The notes under the pieces were generated by a model. That model made no database searches. It had not been told where the DNA came from and saw only the letters and a list, made by a program, of their open reading frames with translations. From NCBI GenBank assembly GCA_907163375.1, contig CAJQUW010006985.1, positions 186,001 to 250,000 on the forward strand: a DNA stretch of 64,000 nucleotides, read 5' to 3'. Numbering within the stretch: position 1 is the stretch's first letter; every line of letters starts with the position of its first letter. The translations under genes and the position numbers were made by a program. This document shows positions 12,005 to 25,271 of the stretch, piece by piece. This DNA is from Prostheceraeus crozeri. Taxonomy: Eukaryota; Platyhelminthes; Polycladida; Euryleptidae.

Positions 12005-12165
12005 TTCATTCTGAGCCTTTTTCTCACATGTTTTCATTATCTGTCCAAAGAGGCATCGTCCCTTCAAGATGGAAAACAACAAACGTCCTCCCTGTGTCCA
12101 AGGATAAAATTTCGAAGATTGATCAACTGCGTCCTATATCTCCTACCGATGTTAAGCAAGGTACT
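12005..12165 (+). mobile_element. LINE reverse-transcriptase fragment
   Basis: About 53 codons read SEPFSHMFSLSVQRGIVPS, RWKTTNVLPVSK and IDQLRPISPT. This is the well-known segment at the start of non-LTR RT domains (PLS.IF..S...G..P..WK.A.V.P..K.....RPISL). Only this small piece is recognisable; flanks on both sides have decayed. Jockey/CR1-like by eye. Confidence 0.8.
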
Positions 12166-15100
12166 CTCATTTAACAAAGGACACAGTTGGTGGTCCGAAA
12201 CGTCGTGACTGTGTTTTATTTTTTCTAGTAAATCGTGCTTGGTCGACTGTGGCTATCTGATTCCACAAAACGATTAATGTGGATATAGAGCTGAACTGAA
12301 CTCCCAAACAGAATTGACCAGAGTGTAAACGGAAGTCAAAAATGTATGCCGGAGAGGAGCGAGACTCCAAAGAAATTAGCCGTGGAGCGAAGTTTGTCAT
12401 TTTAAACCGCTTCACATTACTGGCTATTGCTAACTACTTGACAAAAACCAAATCAAAAATGTTTGAGCAAATCAGCAGGTATGTGTGATAATTTAGTGAG
12501 CTGTTAGTGGCCAAAGTAAGGACCGCAGGGCCACTGACACTGGCCCAACAAGGAGCGAATGGTGGGTCACGTAGTCAGTTCAGTTGTCCACACCAGTCAT
12601 TGAGCAGCTGTTGAATTATCAAAGTCATGTAGTAATCAATTGTCGGAGAGAGAGAGAGGTTTTGCTGAATCAGAGGTCGAAAACATGGCTTTTTAGGTTG
12701 ATCAGTCCGGAAGAAGTCATGTCCTCCTGTCTAGCTGACTCAAGTAGTATCCATAGTTTGTATAAAGAACGTATTTTATTGTTCATGGAGCCTTTGCATT
12801 TTGTAGGAATTCTCCAGCCAGGTAGTGGGAATCGCTCTCATCTATTTATTGAGCTTAATTCTTAAAATAAGAAATTATAGCTCTGAAGCTCTTCTGCTAG
12901 CGACATGAACATTAAAATCGATCCTGATCTGTGATACGATTAGAAATCGGCTTTTCTCTGGACTGGCATACGTGGTAGGTTCGATGTTCATATTCTTTCA
13001 TCCCCCCCGCCCCACGTATTCCAATTTTTCCAGTTCACACCCGCAAGTGTTGCAACCTCAACGATCTTTCGCTTCTACCGTCGCAAAAGCGTTTAGTGCG
13101 TAAATTCCTCTGGTTTTAGAAACTTTGCAGCATTTGCTTTGTCGCTCACTGAAGACAACAATGCCACTAAGTTCATGATCACAACTGTGCATCTTGCATT
13201 CTAGCTGAGTTTCCAAGGAACCAATTCTTCATGCCCGGGGTTCAAGAAAAACTTCTCAGTGGTGTTGTACTATCTCTCAGTGACAGATCAAGTCTATTTT
13301 AAATCCAATGTGACTAGGTTTGACGAAATTTGATGAATTTGGAAAAATTGGAAATGTAGGAGGGGGAGAAATACCTTAAGTTCTTCCTGGGTAAAAGTTT
13401 GATGCGGCAATGAGTGAGTGTAACATCAATACATCAGGTCTAAAGAAGCCTGCAAGTCATCTTTACCTGCAAAAAGCAGGCTCTCACTGTAGAAAAAGCT
13501 AGCGTCTACAGCATAGCACTCGTGCGGTTTTAATATTTATGAACTTCATTCCTCACGCATTATGTTCCATGCGTCCCTAGGCATCCTACTATATTGACAA
13601 TTATCAGTAGTTCACTTAGAAATCTGACTTTTCATGCGGTTCCTCATTACGCTGACTAGGGACGGTTTTCAAAGTGAAGAACTTGTACTGACTTCTACAT
13701 ACTTCGTTTTCTATTGTTTTCTTGTTGCTAGGAGGAGCTATCGAAGACAAGCAGGCATAAGGGTGGAGCGCGAATTCGCATCGAACACAAGCGGATTGCT
13801 TCATTCTTTTATTCTACGAGCTGTCAATCTGGAGAAGCAATTTTTGAAAACTTTTCCATTTCTCTTCAGTATCCAGATTTTGATTTGGAAATTGTTTACG
13901 CCAAGCCAAAACTTCCAATATCATTACTCATCAGTAAATTGTCATGGTTTTAGATAAAGCGTTAAGGAAGAGACGTTTTGTCTCCTAGTGAGGGGAGAAC
14001 ATGTAGTAGGAGAGAGATTAGTCAAGAAGTTATTGTTGATGAGATACTGATGGACACGCGAAAGAGAATGGACGACCAAATTTAGGAGAGATCCTTTGTT
14101 CATAGAGAGGATTCATGCGGTTATGTCAGGTGAAAGACATTATTAAGCAAGAACAGAATAGAGAGGAGCTTAAAAAAATGTTTTAATGCATTATTTGAGG
14201 TGTGATAATTGATAGAAATGAATGAGGCATTTCACGTTGCCAGAAATAGAAATTTAGATGATGATGATGAATAGTTGAATACATATTAATGGTTGTTAAC
14301 TACGTACGTAGTTAAAAAGTCTTGATATGAAAGTTGTAGAAGTTTTTCTAATTCTGTACCAAAGATGAAATTGGAAAATGAAGTTAGATGAATAAACCAA
14401 TTAGTTAAAGCAAAGGAAGCTTGATTATTGACTAGGCGTACCTAAGAATAGCCTCCCGTAACATTGCTTATTGGGAAATTGGGGTTTAACCTAAGGAACA
14501 GATCAGCGCATATGTGTGGCTAAAGAATGAACTGGACATTTCATTGCGAAATCATGAAGACATCCATGGCCAATAAAAGTTACATTCATTGCCGGTAGCA
14601 TGTGACAGTTTACCTTTCACCCGCTCAACGCATGCGTGACATCAGATACTACAGAATTGTGATTTTAGTTGGGATATTGTTGATTAACAAAGTGTGCAAA
14701 ACAGTTCACAGACCCTTAATTTATCAAGATACGGATGTTGTTGTCAACATTTATTAAAATGGTACTCGGGCTTTCAGACAGACAGACGCAAGTGAATCCA
14801 GCTCTATGGTTGCGATAGAAAAAATGCACAATAATTTCAGACCTTCATGTTTTTTTCTGAATAAGTCTACTATATAGTCTGATTGATAACATTTAGTAAA
14901 TTTATTTTTATATTTTGTCAAAGTCGAAGAGTAGCCTTATCTCAAATGATAAGAAAATATCACCCTTTAAACACATGCAGTCAATACTATCACTGCATTT
15001 TTCTTATTTATGTTATCGATGATTATAATAGGCCTATTGTGAATTCTGTTAGATTTCGTATATTCCAAACGAGAAAATTTTGATGAATTCTATGAATTAT

Positions 15101-16497
15101 GTCGAAAGAGATGTGCTAATTGTATTGCTGCAGATCGGGACAGGGACTCCTTCTAATCCACATGATTGGTGAAGATTCCATTTGGGATGTGTATAGACCA
15201 ATATCTCACATTAACGTCAACATCACGAATTTTGTATCAGAACATTTCATCGCATTCAAGCGAAACCTGAGGTCACACGGCCCGCTCATAAATCTAGTTA
15301 CATGCACTGGCTGAATTATCTTAAATTATGCTACGGTATATTGGCATTTTATTGCTTGTACTTATTTTAACTTACCATCAGTCAATAAATATAAAGGAGA
15401 GAAGGTGAATTTTTTCACCATGACCATTAGTGACAGTCTCCTGTTCTTGACCATCAATTGGACTACTTGATATTCATATCTGTATACTAAATCTTTTGTG
15501 TTTACAACTGCTTGCAAAATTATTTGCCGTATTCAGATGTTTGCAATGATGTTCATTGTATGAAGTGGCTGTCATTCCACTCTCCGGTTAATACTGTTAG
15601 TTGATTAATGCGCAATTATACAAGGTACTTGTTCTACTTTCCTTGCAGCAATTACAATCTATTTTTGAAGCGAAAAACATATTCGGTGGTACGCGAGCAA
15701 AACTTACTAAATTTAATGATGCGTGTTAACTAAAAGTCTGGGGACCCTTGGACTAAACAATAAGCTCTACTTATATCCTTTCTTCCTTTCTTGCAAGAAC
15801 TCCAGGCCGAGAAATGTTTGATATGCACCTTGTGGGCAAGAAGCTTATGGGTGTAGCTGAGTACGGTGAGAAGAGGATAAAGGAGATTTTCTTGAAATAT
15901 TGTTGAGTACATCTAGTTGAAGATGATTTTTAAATACATTGAGAAACACAGAGCTGTCATTGAAATGGGAAATTTAATGTACTTACTTCACACTAAGTGT
16001 TGCATGCACTCAGAACAGGTGATTTATGTTATTTCCATCAAAAGCCGTGAAATTAAAGCTTGCAATTATCTGAGCACATTCGTTTTAAGAAATTGATTGT
16101 TATCTGAAGATAAAGACGTCTGTGAAATGAGAAGATAAAATGAGGATGTTAATGAGATGACAATTACTGTGAGAATGACAACAGCATCTTAGTTAAGAAT
16201 TATAAGTGAAAAAGGAAAGTGCGCAATAGATAATTCTTTCAAAAAGCTGCTCGAACTGAAATATCGAACAATTCAAAATTCTAGCAAAAATCAGTAATTA
16301 CCGAGTATTCTCGTCAAATGAGGTCTCGTCCAACGAAAGCCTTTACGGTTCATGAGATAGGGGGAGAAGCCGAAGAAATTTTATGATATTTTTGTTTAGC
16401 TGCCATTTGTGTTTCAGTCGATGCGAGTACCTCTATGAGTTACAGGTTACGATAACAAAAATGAACAGAAAATGAGAAAAAAAGCAGGCTATACAAG
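12166..16497. other. Intronic sequence, nothing supported
   Basis: Over 4 kb of AT-rich sequence. Open frames such as 13634-13957 look like chance. Further LINE decay just after 12165 is possible but not readable. Confidence 0.4.
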
Positions 16498-17323
16498 CAA
16501 GGTTGGGCCAAAATTTAGGGTCAAAAACCAAGCCCAAGTTTAAATAAATGAATAGACTCAAGTAAACGAAGTGCATTCTTTGTATTTGGTGCTGACATGA
16601 AGATTCTTCTATAGGCCAAAATTCCTATTGGGCCCAAGAGAAGTTTAGTATTAGTGGGAAACGATTTATTATTGCAATAAGTGTAATTGGTAGCCTAAGT
16701 ACATGTATTACGTCATAAAGTTTTCTTTTAATTCAACCTACACTGATACACTGACTAATTGAAAATCTTTGATTTAATTATGATTGAGTCACACATTGCT
16801 CATAGCAAAGCAACTGTTTTCATGTTATCATTCAGAAATATTAACAAACTTGATAAACATTATAACTGCGCAGTAAGTGCATGGTTAAACATATTTAGAA
16901 TACGAAATCGGAATGAATTCATTTTTGGATAAATGTCGGCTATCGCAGAAAGTTAAGGGTGCGAAGATAACTGCGAAGATATAAAATATGCTGAATATAT
17001 AAAAATTCAATATGCACAAATGCAAAAAAATACATGTAAGCTTATAGTAGATACGATATGTATGAGCTTTCAATGCGCGGTATTTGTCAAGCCCAGAATG
17101 AAATAGCTAATAATAACAAGTATTTCATTTTTGAAATATTCTGTGAATCTAATGGAAATTTGATAAAATATCAGAGCTTTATGCTCTTTTCCTGTAGCTC
17201 TCCTAAGATTCAAATCTAAATATTAATTTTTGTAACTTGATCTGTATATATTCAGCATTAATAGAAAACCCAAGTTTTGTATCATTTACCCAAGGTAGAC
17301 TCAAAACCCAAGGGCCAACCTTG
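16498..17323. mobile_element. hAT-like nonautonomous element, 826 bp (family H3)
   Basis: Ends begin CAAGGTTGG and close CCAACCTTG, with imperfect TIRs of about 13 bp. A direct repeat ATACAAG flanks it exactly (16491-16497 and 17324-17330), one base short of the 8 bp usual for hAT. The interior is AT-rich with no transposase frame, so it would depend on an enzyme from elsewhere. Confidence 0.75.
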
Positions 17324-17959
17324 ATACAAGATTAAGCTAAGGGACGGTGTGCCGATTGTTAGATCTGTATGGCCTGCATCCCGTCGCAAGTTATTTGCTG
17401 TTTTTATGCTCCAAAGCTGTCAAATGTCGACCAGCACATATTTGAAAATTAGCAAAGAAATTTGTGAAAAATGTCGAATTTCTCGGAATCAAATTTGTTA
17501 TACAGAGCGCAACGTTTTGGCTTACGTCTAACTCATGCGTGATTCAACTAACAAACTAAGAAAATCGCCACCAGTACTCCGATAAACGAGTAAAATTAAG
17601 TTGCCATAGATATTCATCAAGGTCGTGCAAATGGCTAAAAGTTTATGGTTGCATATTCTTAGCTTATCAGTCGAATCGCAATTTAAGGCGCAAATTTATA
17701 AACGCATAATAAGGCGCTAAGTATAATAAATTTATATCCGAGAAATTGGTAATTGAAAATTGGTAAATTTCTTTGTTAATTTTTTCTATATTCCAGATAC
17801 GTGTAGGAATTCCTTTATATCAGTGCATGTTTTGCTATTTACTATCACCCATCACTATCCTGCACTGTTGAATCATGACAAAAGTTTGAAGATATATTTG
17901 GCTTGTTAAATTTAGCTGCGGAAGTTTGACGCCTCAAACAAGCTGTTATTGTGTCTTCA
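17324..17959. other. Intronic sequence, nothing recognised
   Basis: AT-rich, no repeat or exon signal seen. Confidence 0.4.
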
Positions 17960-18835
17960 TCAAACAACTGAAAGTCATTATGGAATTCTCTACGATGCAT
18001 TGGTGGAATGCATAAACCTGCTTATCGGAATAACTATTCTATTGATGTGTGCAGTGATTATTTCGCCAAAGTCTTCGATGAAGATTCTCAATCAACTTCT
18101 ACATGCTCCTTGGGCCGATTACAGAGATCTCAAGAGTCTGAAAAACAAGAGCCCTGGTCCGGAAAGTGCTTCTACGAGTTTCAGGGAGTATGCGGATATA
18201 TTGCTTGATCCAGTTTGTCATCTTTTCAATAGAAGTGTGCAGGACTGCGTAGTCTCAGAGTGTCTCACGCGAGCTAATGTGCCTCCAGTCCAAAAATCGT
18301 GAAGGTCAAGGAATGTTTCTAGTGCTGGTACTGGCAAAGCGATACTAAAATATTAATTAGTTAAACGATTATTTTCCAAACATGTACTCCTACAGAAGAT
18401 AAGAGTGTATCAGGCATTCTCAATTTGTCCACATTCCACGACCTAGCTCAGGAACTGCTTAGGTCTGGATTTCGCTTGCCATAAGATAGGGGAACTGCTC
18501 GTCTATTGTCGACGAATTTTTCAAAGGCATTCGACACTCTGCCCCACCGAATGATCATAAATTCGTGCACAAATTCAGCATTTCCTCTGCTGGAACAAAA
18601 TTGGTTTACAGTTATCTGTCAGTCAGATATCAGTGGTGGAGTGTTTGATTGGAAGCTTGCAAAGACAGGGGTGCCTCAGGGCAAAGGACCTCTATTCATC
18701 TGCATTGCAATGAAGAACAGTTCTCTTCGCCCACAGTTTGCACGGACCAAACGTTTTAGTACTACTTTTATTCGCTGTGCTGCTTCCCTGCAATGTGCTC
18801 ACCGCCAATTGTGGAAAAAATGTAGCTGATTTAGT
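17960..18835 (+). mobile_element. LINE reverse-transcriptase remnant (Jockey/CR1-like)
   Basis: One frame (to the stop near 18300) reads LKNKSPGPESASTSF, REYADILLDPVCHLFNRS and ANVPPVQKS, the fingers region of non-LTR RT. A further decayed stretch resembles RPIS.T. About 200 bp on, a different frame gives NFSKAFDTLPH (RT motif around the first catalytic Asp) and KTGVPQG (the GVPQG motif). The YxDD box is not readable. Frame changes between motifs show it is long dead. Confidence 0.8.
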
Positions 18836-19531
18836 TTATTTTTAATATGACACAATCAACTACATCAAAAGTTTGCAGTTAATAGATAGGATATTGTCGA
18901 ATTAAAAAAGGACCTCTGAGACTGCGATAGCGGAATGTATCCTTACATAAATCAAAGAATCATAGGTTGGATATTCTCTGAAGAAATATGACATCTTTTC
19001 ATTGTGACTCAAATCTCACGGCATCCTATGAAGTCTCTCATAAAAACTACTCTTCGTCAGATGAGTTTTCACAGAGGAATTTTAATTTTCTCAAGAATTC
19101 ATCCTGCCTATTCATTCTGTTCAGATAGTCTCTAGAGAATGGTGGTACAATACACGTCGGTACAGTGCAGAAAGGAAATACGTCCTTAGAAATTCTTTGA
19201 CCTTTTACCATATATCTCGTTTCCGCTATTGTCTGCTGTGCCGCTTCAAGGAGTGATGTGCGCGAATGGACGGTTGATGAATGAGGAAATTAGCAGGAAT
19301 GAAGGAATTTGTAGTCTCAATAACATCATGTTTATCCATGCATTTTTCAGATATTTTGTTTAGAAGAAAGATATCTGATGCAGTCGAAAGCTCTCATGCA
19401 CACACAAACGTTCGCAGACTTAGCTGGGAATAGAGTATTCAAGAATTTCAGAACTCAACTATTAGAATTGTTAATGGATCATGTTTTGAACCCGAAAAGT
19501 TTATCTGAGACAGACTGTAAAACGGGATCGC
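18836..19531. other. Intronic sequence, nothing recognised
   Basis: AT-rich; no repeat or splice-bounded frame. Confidence 0.4.
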
Positions 19532-19774
19532 GCTTGGTCCAATTATTTAAAACAGAGGTCTTGACCCTTGTATTTAGAGCAGAAGTGGGCCTGGCGTGAC
19601 TTGGTCCCTGCATTTAGAGAATAAGCGGGCCGGGCGTGAGTTGGTCCTTGTATCTAGAGCAGAAGCGAGCTTGGCAGGGTTCTTAGATTTAGAACGGAAA
19701 CGGACACGAGCCGTACTTGGTCAGAACAGAAGCGAGCCTGGCATGGTCCTCATGTTAGAATAGAAACAGGCTGA
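19532..19774. repeat. Degenerate minisatellite, unit about 40 bp
   Basis: Five to six imperfect units of the form CTTGGTCCTTGTATTTAGAG followed by CAGAAGCGGGCCTGGCGTGA. Units differ by several substitutions and length changes, in contrast to the perfect array at 9993. GC content is higher than in the flanks. Confidence 0.75.
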
Positions 19775-20100
19775 GGTTTGAATGTGAGGCAGCATTTTGA
19801 TGCAAAATACGTGTTATTGAGACAAATGAGACACACCGTCTTAGTTACTTGTACAATCTTGTTTTTCCATCTTGCAATCAAATTCACGGAGCCGAGAAAC
19901 TTGTTTTTTACATACCCCAACTTTTGTAGTTTTACACAAGCAGTGCACACGACACTGGAAGTCTCCATTTTCATTGTCCTCATGCATCGAAGAAATTCAG
20001 CACTCAAGCAGTTGATTATCCATTTGAATGACGATGTAGAAAGTTGCGTAACTTTCCCTCCAATCATTACAATGCATTTCATAAGCTGACTGACACTCAA
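19750..20100 (-). other. 116-codon minus-strand frame of unknown nature
   Basis: The frame is open on both strands, which lowers its weight. The minus-strand reading has two CxxC pairs (VVCTAC and VCLIC, about 40 residues apart) and a basic stretch between them (RWKNK), so a zinc-binding fragment is imaginable. It has no splice signals I trust, no recognised domain, and overlaps the end of the minisatellite. Most likely a chance frame or transposon relic. Confidence 0.2.
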
Positions 20101-20242
20101 AAGACGAACCTAGACATGTTTATTTCCTATTCATCATTATCTTATGTTCTTGGCGTTCTTGAACGGTTGCCTGAGCAGATATTACTGCCAATCGCTTATA
20201 GAGGGCGTACCCCAACTGTCTGGATATCAGAAGCATTGTGAA

Positions 20243-20289
20243 GACAATGGCTGACCGCCCGTGCTGAGCGCGGGTGGGCGTCCATTGTC
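20243..20289. other. GC-rich hairpin, 47 bp
   Basis: GACAATGG at 20243-20250 is perfectly complementary to CCATTGTC at 20282-20289. Inside, CCGCCC pairs with GGGCG and CCCGTGC partly with GCGCGGG. Strongly GC-rich inside an AT-rich intron, so selection or a transposon end is possible. Confidence 0.6.
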
Positions 20290-22635
20290 TGTCCATCAGA
20301 TGGCTCGGGAAAGTGACAGTGATGGGACTGAGCAAGACATGGTTGCATCATGTGAAATACCTCGTTAGTGCCTTAGGCATAGACTGCATACCAGATAGGT
20401 GACTATGTGTGTGTTCACGCCCGAATTTGACAGTTCAATGCTGCTGAATGCTTTATTTAATGATTTTTGAACATGGATCCGATTACAATTTTCAATTTAC
20501 CAGTATTTGCCCCATAGTCAATCAACTGAAAAATGCTTGTCTCCAATTAATCTCATTTCTAATATTGAAGCTGATAATGCACATTCCAACATTGAACAGA
20601 GATATTGCTTTCATCATTTCTTCAATTAATTTTTCAGAATTTGACAAATTTTAGCTTGATGCATTATTGCTTTTAGACAATTCGCAAAATGTTGAGCGGC
20701 TCTATGTGTCGGCTCTCCATTCCAAAAATCGACATATTCGTTCACAAAATACATGTCTCATTGAATTTTGGATTAACTGTGATGTCAAATTTAGTAATTC
20801 CCAAGTGCAGTCTGAGTGCTGTTTCAGTATTTCAGTAATGCCATTTACAAAACAAAAGTGTTGAGAACATTTAATTCAGAGAGAACAATGATAGAATGAG
20901 TCCACGATCTGGATCAGTCAATACATGTGGCACCTGCAATTGATTCTTAATAAATGTTCTCGAAAGTAATCTCATGGTCTCCGTACAAAGTATATCAAAT
21001 TAACTGTTCACAGATTTTTGTGTTTGGAAAGAACCATTGAGACTTGCTGTTATCCTGCATAATGCATAATTTTGTACCATCTTGAGGCCAGTGCGCAGTT
21101 GCATACATGCATGCAGCGTGGGATGCATATATTGAATGATTATTAAATATTCGAAATTCCTATGATGTGAATACAATTATGCACATGTATAGGTTGAAAT
21201 ATATTGCACAAAATTATAAAAAAAGTTAAACTGCTAATTTCCGCGGTTCTTCCCAGCCACAAACAATTTATGCTCAACCAAGGCATTGTCACTTGGTTGA
21301 CTGTTGACAATTTTATTCTATTTTGTCATTCCTTTAAATCAAGTCCATTGCGAAGACCTGAAAATTATATCGTTGCGGATATTCTATCATGTACCTTGTG
21401 ATGGTTGTACAAAGATGAAGATCGTTGGTTGTTTAATTATTGCAAGTTGCAAATTGTCATTGAACACTCAGTTAGAAAAGCGACTTTCGGTCGTAGCTAG
21501 AAGATGCTTTCGTATAATCTTAGCTCTAAACGGTAAAGCGTTCGGTTGTTCATCTGTGCACCCAGTTTGATAACAGCAAGTCAAACAGTAGTCAGAGAAA
21601 ATTAGCTCACGAGCAACTAATTTTGATATAAATTAATTTTGTTTTCCTATACAGAATCAAATATAAAGGCTTGTTATACTGTTCCGGAGGTGTTAATTTC
21701 TGGAATGAAGTAGACCCGCATTAAAATGAGAATAATGACGAACTACAGGTCTGACCACTTGCATTGAATGTTTTTCGTTCACGGACTGCAATAATTGAGG
21801 AGAATTCCAGAAACGTCGCGCTCATCACTCGCGAACCAATCATGGCGAATAACAAGGTACACCGATATCGGACCCACACAGTACTTCGATAGTACTTTTT
21901 GCACGAGTATTTCGCTTTATTGTAGTGCGTTGCAGATTAAGCAAGGAATGATTGTTTCAGTGTATACTTATGGAGCTGTAGCCATTTTATCATGTTTCAT
22001 GACGATCATCATCGTAGAAGGATTTAACTCAAATCTATTGCACAGCTGTGTATAACAAATCTGACAAAGTAAGATTTATAGATGTAGGATGATATTCGCT
22101 TTGAAGAAAGATTACTCAGCGTTATGTTCATTTTGAAGAAAGCTACATATCATTTGCATGTTTTAACTCTATCAGATATTTCAACGACCCTTTGGCATTC
22201 CCAGTCTGATGTAATAGGTTTAACTTAAATCGAAGATATTTCCTATATGCGTTAACAGAGTCGTAAATAACCCTTTTGACTTACTTACATGACATTGGTT
22301 ATGGAACAGGTAATATGCCGATGTCCCCATAAAGGAAGTGGATTTTCTTGTTCGATTCGACATGTCACTTGTAGCTGCCAACTCCGGTGATTTACTGTAT
22401 TTTATATTTAAGCTTAATGTTTTTTTTAATGCAGGTCATTCGTTAATCCCGTTGATCAGATGGAGCTATTTTGATCAAAAAGGTTCGAGCTACAATTGAC
22501 CTTTGATTGATTGAGTGATATGTACGCTTCCAGCTCGGCTGTCAGATCTTGTGACATCTTCCTTGAGTTCATTATTGCATTGCGCAACAGTTATCATGAA
22601 GACTTCAATGGTTTTCTGAATTGCAGTGACAATAT
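20290..22635. other. Intronic sequence, nothing recognised
   Basis: AT-rich sequence with only short frames; no repeat shared with the rest of the window noticed. Confidence 0.4.
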
Positions 22636-22767
22636 GGTCCATTCACACCGGACGCGACGCGGTGCGTCCCAACGCGTCAGAATTTTCGTTCAGAACCTTT
22701 GTAGAAACGTTCAGAATGGGGCTGTTCGCACACAGACACGCGGAACCGCGTCCAGTGTGAATGCACC
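22636..22767. mobile_element. Short TIR element (MITE), 132 bp
   Basis: Ends are inverted repeats of about 20 bp: left GGTCCATTCACACCGGACGC, right (inverted) GGTGCATTCACACTGGACGC. TIRs of the type GGNNCATTCACAC occur in several DNA-transposon groups (PIF/Harbinger- or ISL2EU-like). The flanks show no clear target duplication, so the superfamily stays open. The interior is GC-rich and contains CGCG runs. Confidence 0.6.
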
Positions 22768-22883
22768 TTCAGACGATCAATGATGCTCATTGAATCACAT
22801 CAGCAAAAGAAAACTTCACCACGCAAACTGGAGTCTTTCAATTTTCGATGGGAAACTCAGATGTGGAGTGCGCAAGTTCTAAT

Positions 22884-23002
22884 TAGTGATGTGCGGTTAC
22901 AACCGTGGTTATGGTTGACGGTGGTTAATGGCCAGTTATGGTCAGAAGCACCACGGTTGCAGTCGGTTATGGTTAAAAAATTTATCTAACCGCACATCAC
23001 TA
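22884..23002. mobile_element. hAT-like MITE, 119 bp, with intact TIRs and TSD
   Basis: The 16-bp terminal inverted repeats TAGTGATGTGCGGTTA are perfect, and the element is flanked by a perfect 8-bp direct repeat GTTCTAAT (22876-22883 and 23003-23010). 8-bp duplications are the hAT hallmark. Nothing can be encoded in 119 bp. Perfect ends suggest a recent insertion. Confidence 0.88.
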
Positions 23003-23334
23003 GTTCTAATGCAACTTGCTTGGGAATGCTCATGCCACTTAATATCATAAATTAACTTATAAGATAATAAACTTCGAAATCATGATCGAAGTTCGCGCTC
23101 ACCCATTCACTGAATGCAGATTTATTTAAAAAGTCTCATTCCTTGGTATTTAAAGTCATTCATATCAACGCACAAGACATCCATCTGCTGCGGCACCGTT
23201 CCATGTAGCGAACCGATAGGTACATGCATTTCGCTCATGACAGGAGCTATCATTGTTTCTTTGTTTTTGAATTCCTTCAAGATTTTAATCATTCGGATAT
23301 GTCAATTTTCGAGCTTGTTATTTCGCTTGAGTCA

Positions 23335-23510
23335 GCGGGCGGCGTGAGAAGGCGTCGTGGAGGCTCATTGGGACATAGGTCATGACACGGAATGAGAACT
23401 GAGAGGGAAAGTGCGCTCCCAGGCCGTCACGGCGCCAAGCCGGACATCCAATTTTGTTTCTCCAATAACCCTACCGGCGCCGCTATCTTCATTTTTGTGG
23501 CGGCAGTGAA
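23335..23510. promoter_or_regulatory. GC-rich island, possible regulatory element
   Basis: Clearly richer in G+C and CpG than its surroundings, with GGCGCC twice, a GGCGGCGTG run and GCCGCTATCTT resembling a YY1-type site. A promoter or enhancer inside the intron is possible, but no downstream first exon can be supported. Confidence 0.25.
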
Positions 23511-25271
23511 ATTTTTCCAATGAGAAGTTATTCAGAGATTTCTTGTGAACTTATTACGGCATATTAGAAGGTTAGGCAAAGTTTATGTGACTTTTGTTTG
23601 CCCCTGCAGGTGCATTCATAGTTTTGTTATATCGGCTGGTTTTTAACATACCACAAATTATCAATCTTCAACGGTTCAGTGTGTTTTGGACTATTGTGTT
23701 GACTTTTTTACTTGACGGTCTGCAGCATTTTCATGCACGAAAATATCATCCGATTGGATTTTTATGGGATTGTATGGGATTTTATTCTAATGGGATTGTA
23801 TTTTGGGCTCTGATCCACTATTGAAAATGTTCACCCTGAACGCACCCGCTTTATAGGGAATACCAAGGCCCGGTAAAGTTCACTCGACCCTAAACCTTTG
23901 CGATTTAGAGGATTAACTGCGCATTCATGCCTTGATGGTCGACTTTTCTGATTATCTGATGTTTAAATCTGTAAAATTGATGGGCTTGAGTTACTTTTAC
24001 CGTAAGCTAAGGAAAATCACGGAAAATGTTGCTCAACACAAAACTACATCCGTATGGATGTGCACATCTTCAACATTGGAATAAATTAGTTAAATAATAA
24101 TTCATTGGAATAAATTAGTTGAAGAGATGCCGCTGTAAAGTATATCAGGGTCAGATGAAGTGACGAAATGTTGAAGTTTTAGCGATAGTTAATTTGCAAA
24201 ACAATGAACAATGGTCGTCGATTTTCAAAATACATGTTTAATTCTGATATCAAAAATTATGAAGCCCATCTGTTATGTTATCAATTTCGGAGTTTCCCTA
24301 TACCACCTCCGTTTAAGTAGAATTGTATGAGATCGAATTGTGATGCTAGAATCGACCGGTTTTTTTTCAAAATCAGTAATCAGCGGATTTCGAGTTTTGA
24401 CCACAGTATCTACATTCTATACCAATTTTTTCAAACCAATCCTTTCTGAAATTATTTCTTGAATGTCCTTATAAAAAAATGGGCACATGAAACTTGTAAT
24501 TTTATCTTTTCTTTGATATTGGGATTTCGTCGTCATTGGGCTTTCACAGGGCCCTAATGAGTATTGCAATTGGAGCTGATCCTCGGCGGGGTTAAAGTGA
24601 GGCACATTTACGTTGCGTGAAAGCTCCAAGTGCAATGCAGGTTTAGTAGCATGAATGTTATTCTAGATGTCCATTTTTAATGCGCCGTCGGATGATGAAA
24701 GGTATTCTGTTATGTTGACGTTAGTCGAAAGACTCGGTGCATTTTCATGTCGTGGATGGTTGATTTGTGAACTTTTTTGAAAACCGCTACGTGCTGAAAG
24801 GTGCAAAGTCGTTTTTTCTGAAAGTTTAGAATGTCTAAATTGCAATGAAAGTACTGGGAAGATATTCTGGCGATCCAGTCGCTATCAAGAGCATTGCTTT
24901 ATGCGTGAGATGATTCATGTATTATGTTTTTCCTCGAAATGTAAATATAGTGTATTCTTTAGAAACTGCGACGGGCCTTCGGCGTCCTGCGCATTCTAAG
25001 GTCAATAGTAAAGAGGCGTAGGATCTCGAAGTCGTATCGCGATTTTTCAAGAATAAACTGTATTTGCATTTCGAGACCTTAGCTTTTCTTTCTCCCGGGA
25101 ATTTGCACACAATCATTTGTCTTAAAACGAGAAGTATATCCTTGCTTGGTCAATTACGTGCATTCCATTGTTTTTTTATACACACATAAAATGTAATGCA
25201 ATTTTGATAAAGAAGTTTTCATTAATTTTTAATTGGATTTAAAGAAAAGTTAATCTCGTCTTCACTTTCAG
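23511..25271. other. Intronic sequence, nothing supported
   Basis: AT-rich. A 17-bp direct repeat ATTGGAATAAATTAGTT occurs twice near 24075 and 24104. The stretch just before 25272 is a polypyrimidine tract ending CTTTCAG, the acceptor of the next exon. Confidence 0.4.

Noticed and set aside
13634-13957. 107-codon plus-strand frame
   Set aside because: No motif, no homology to other repeats here, open on both strands for part of its length.
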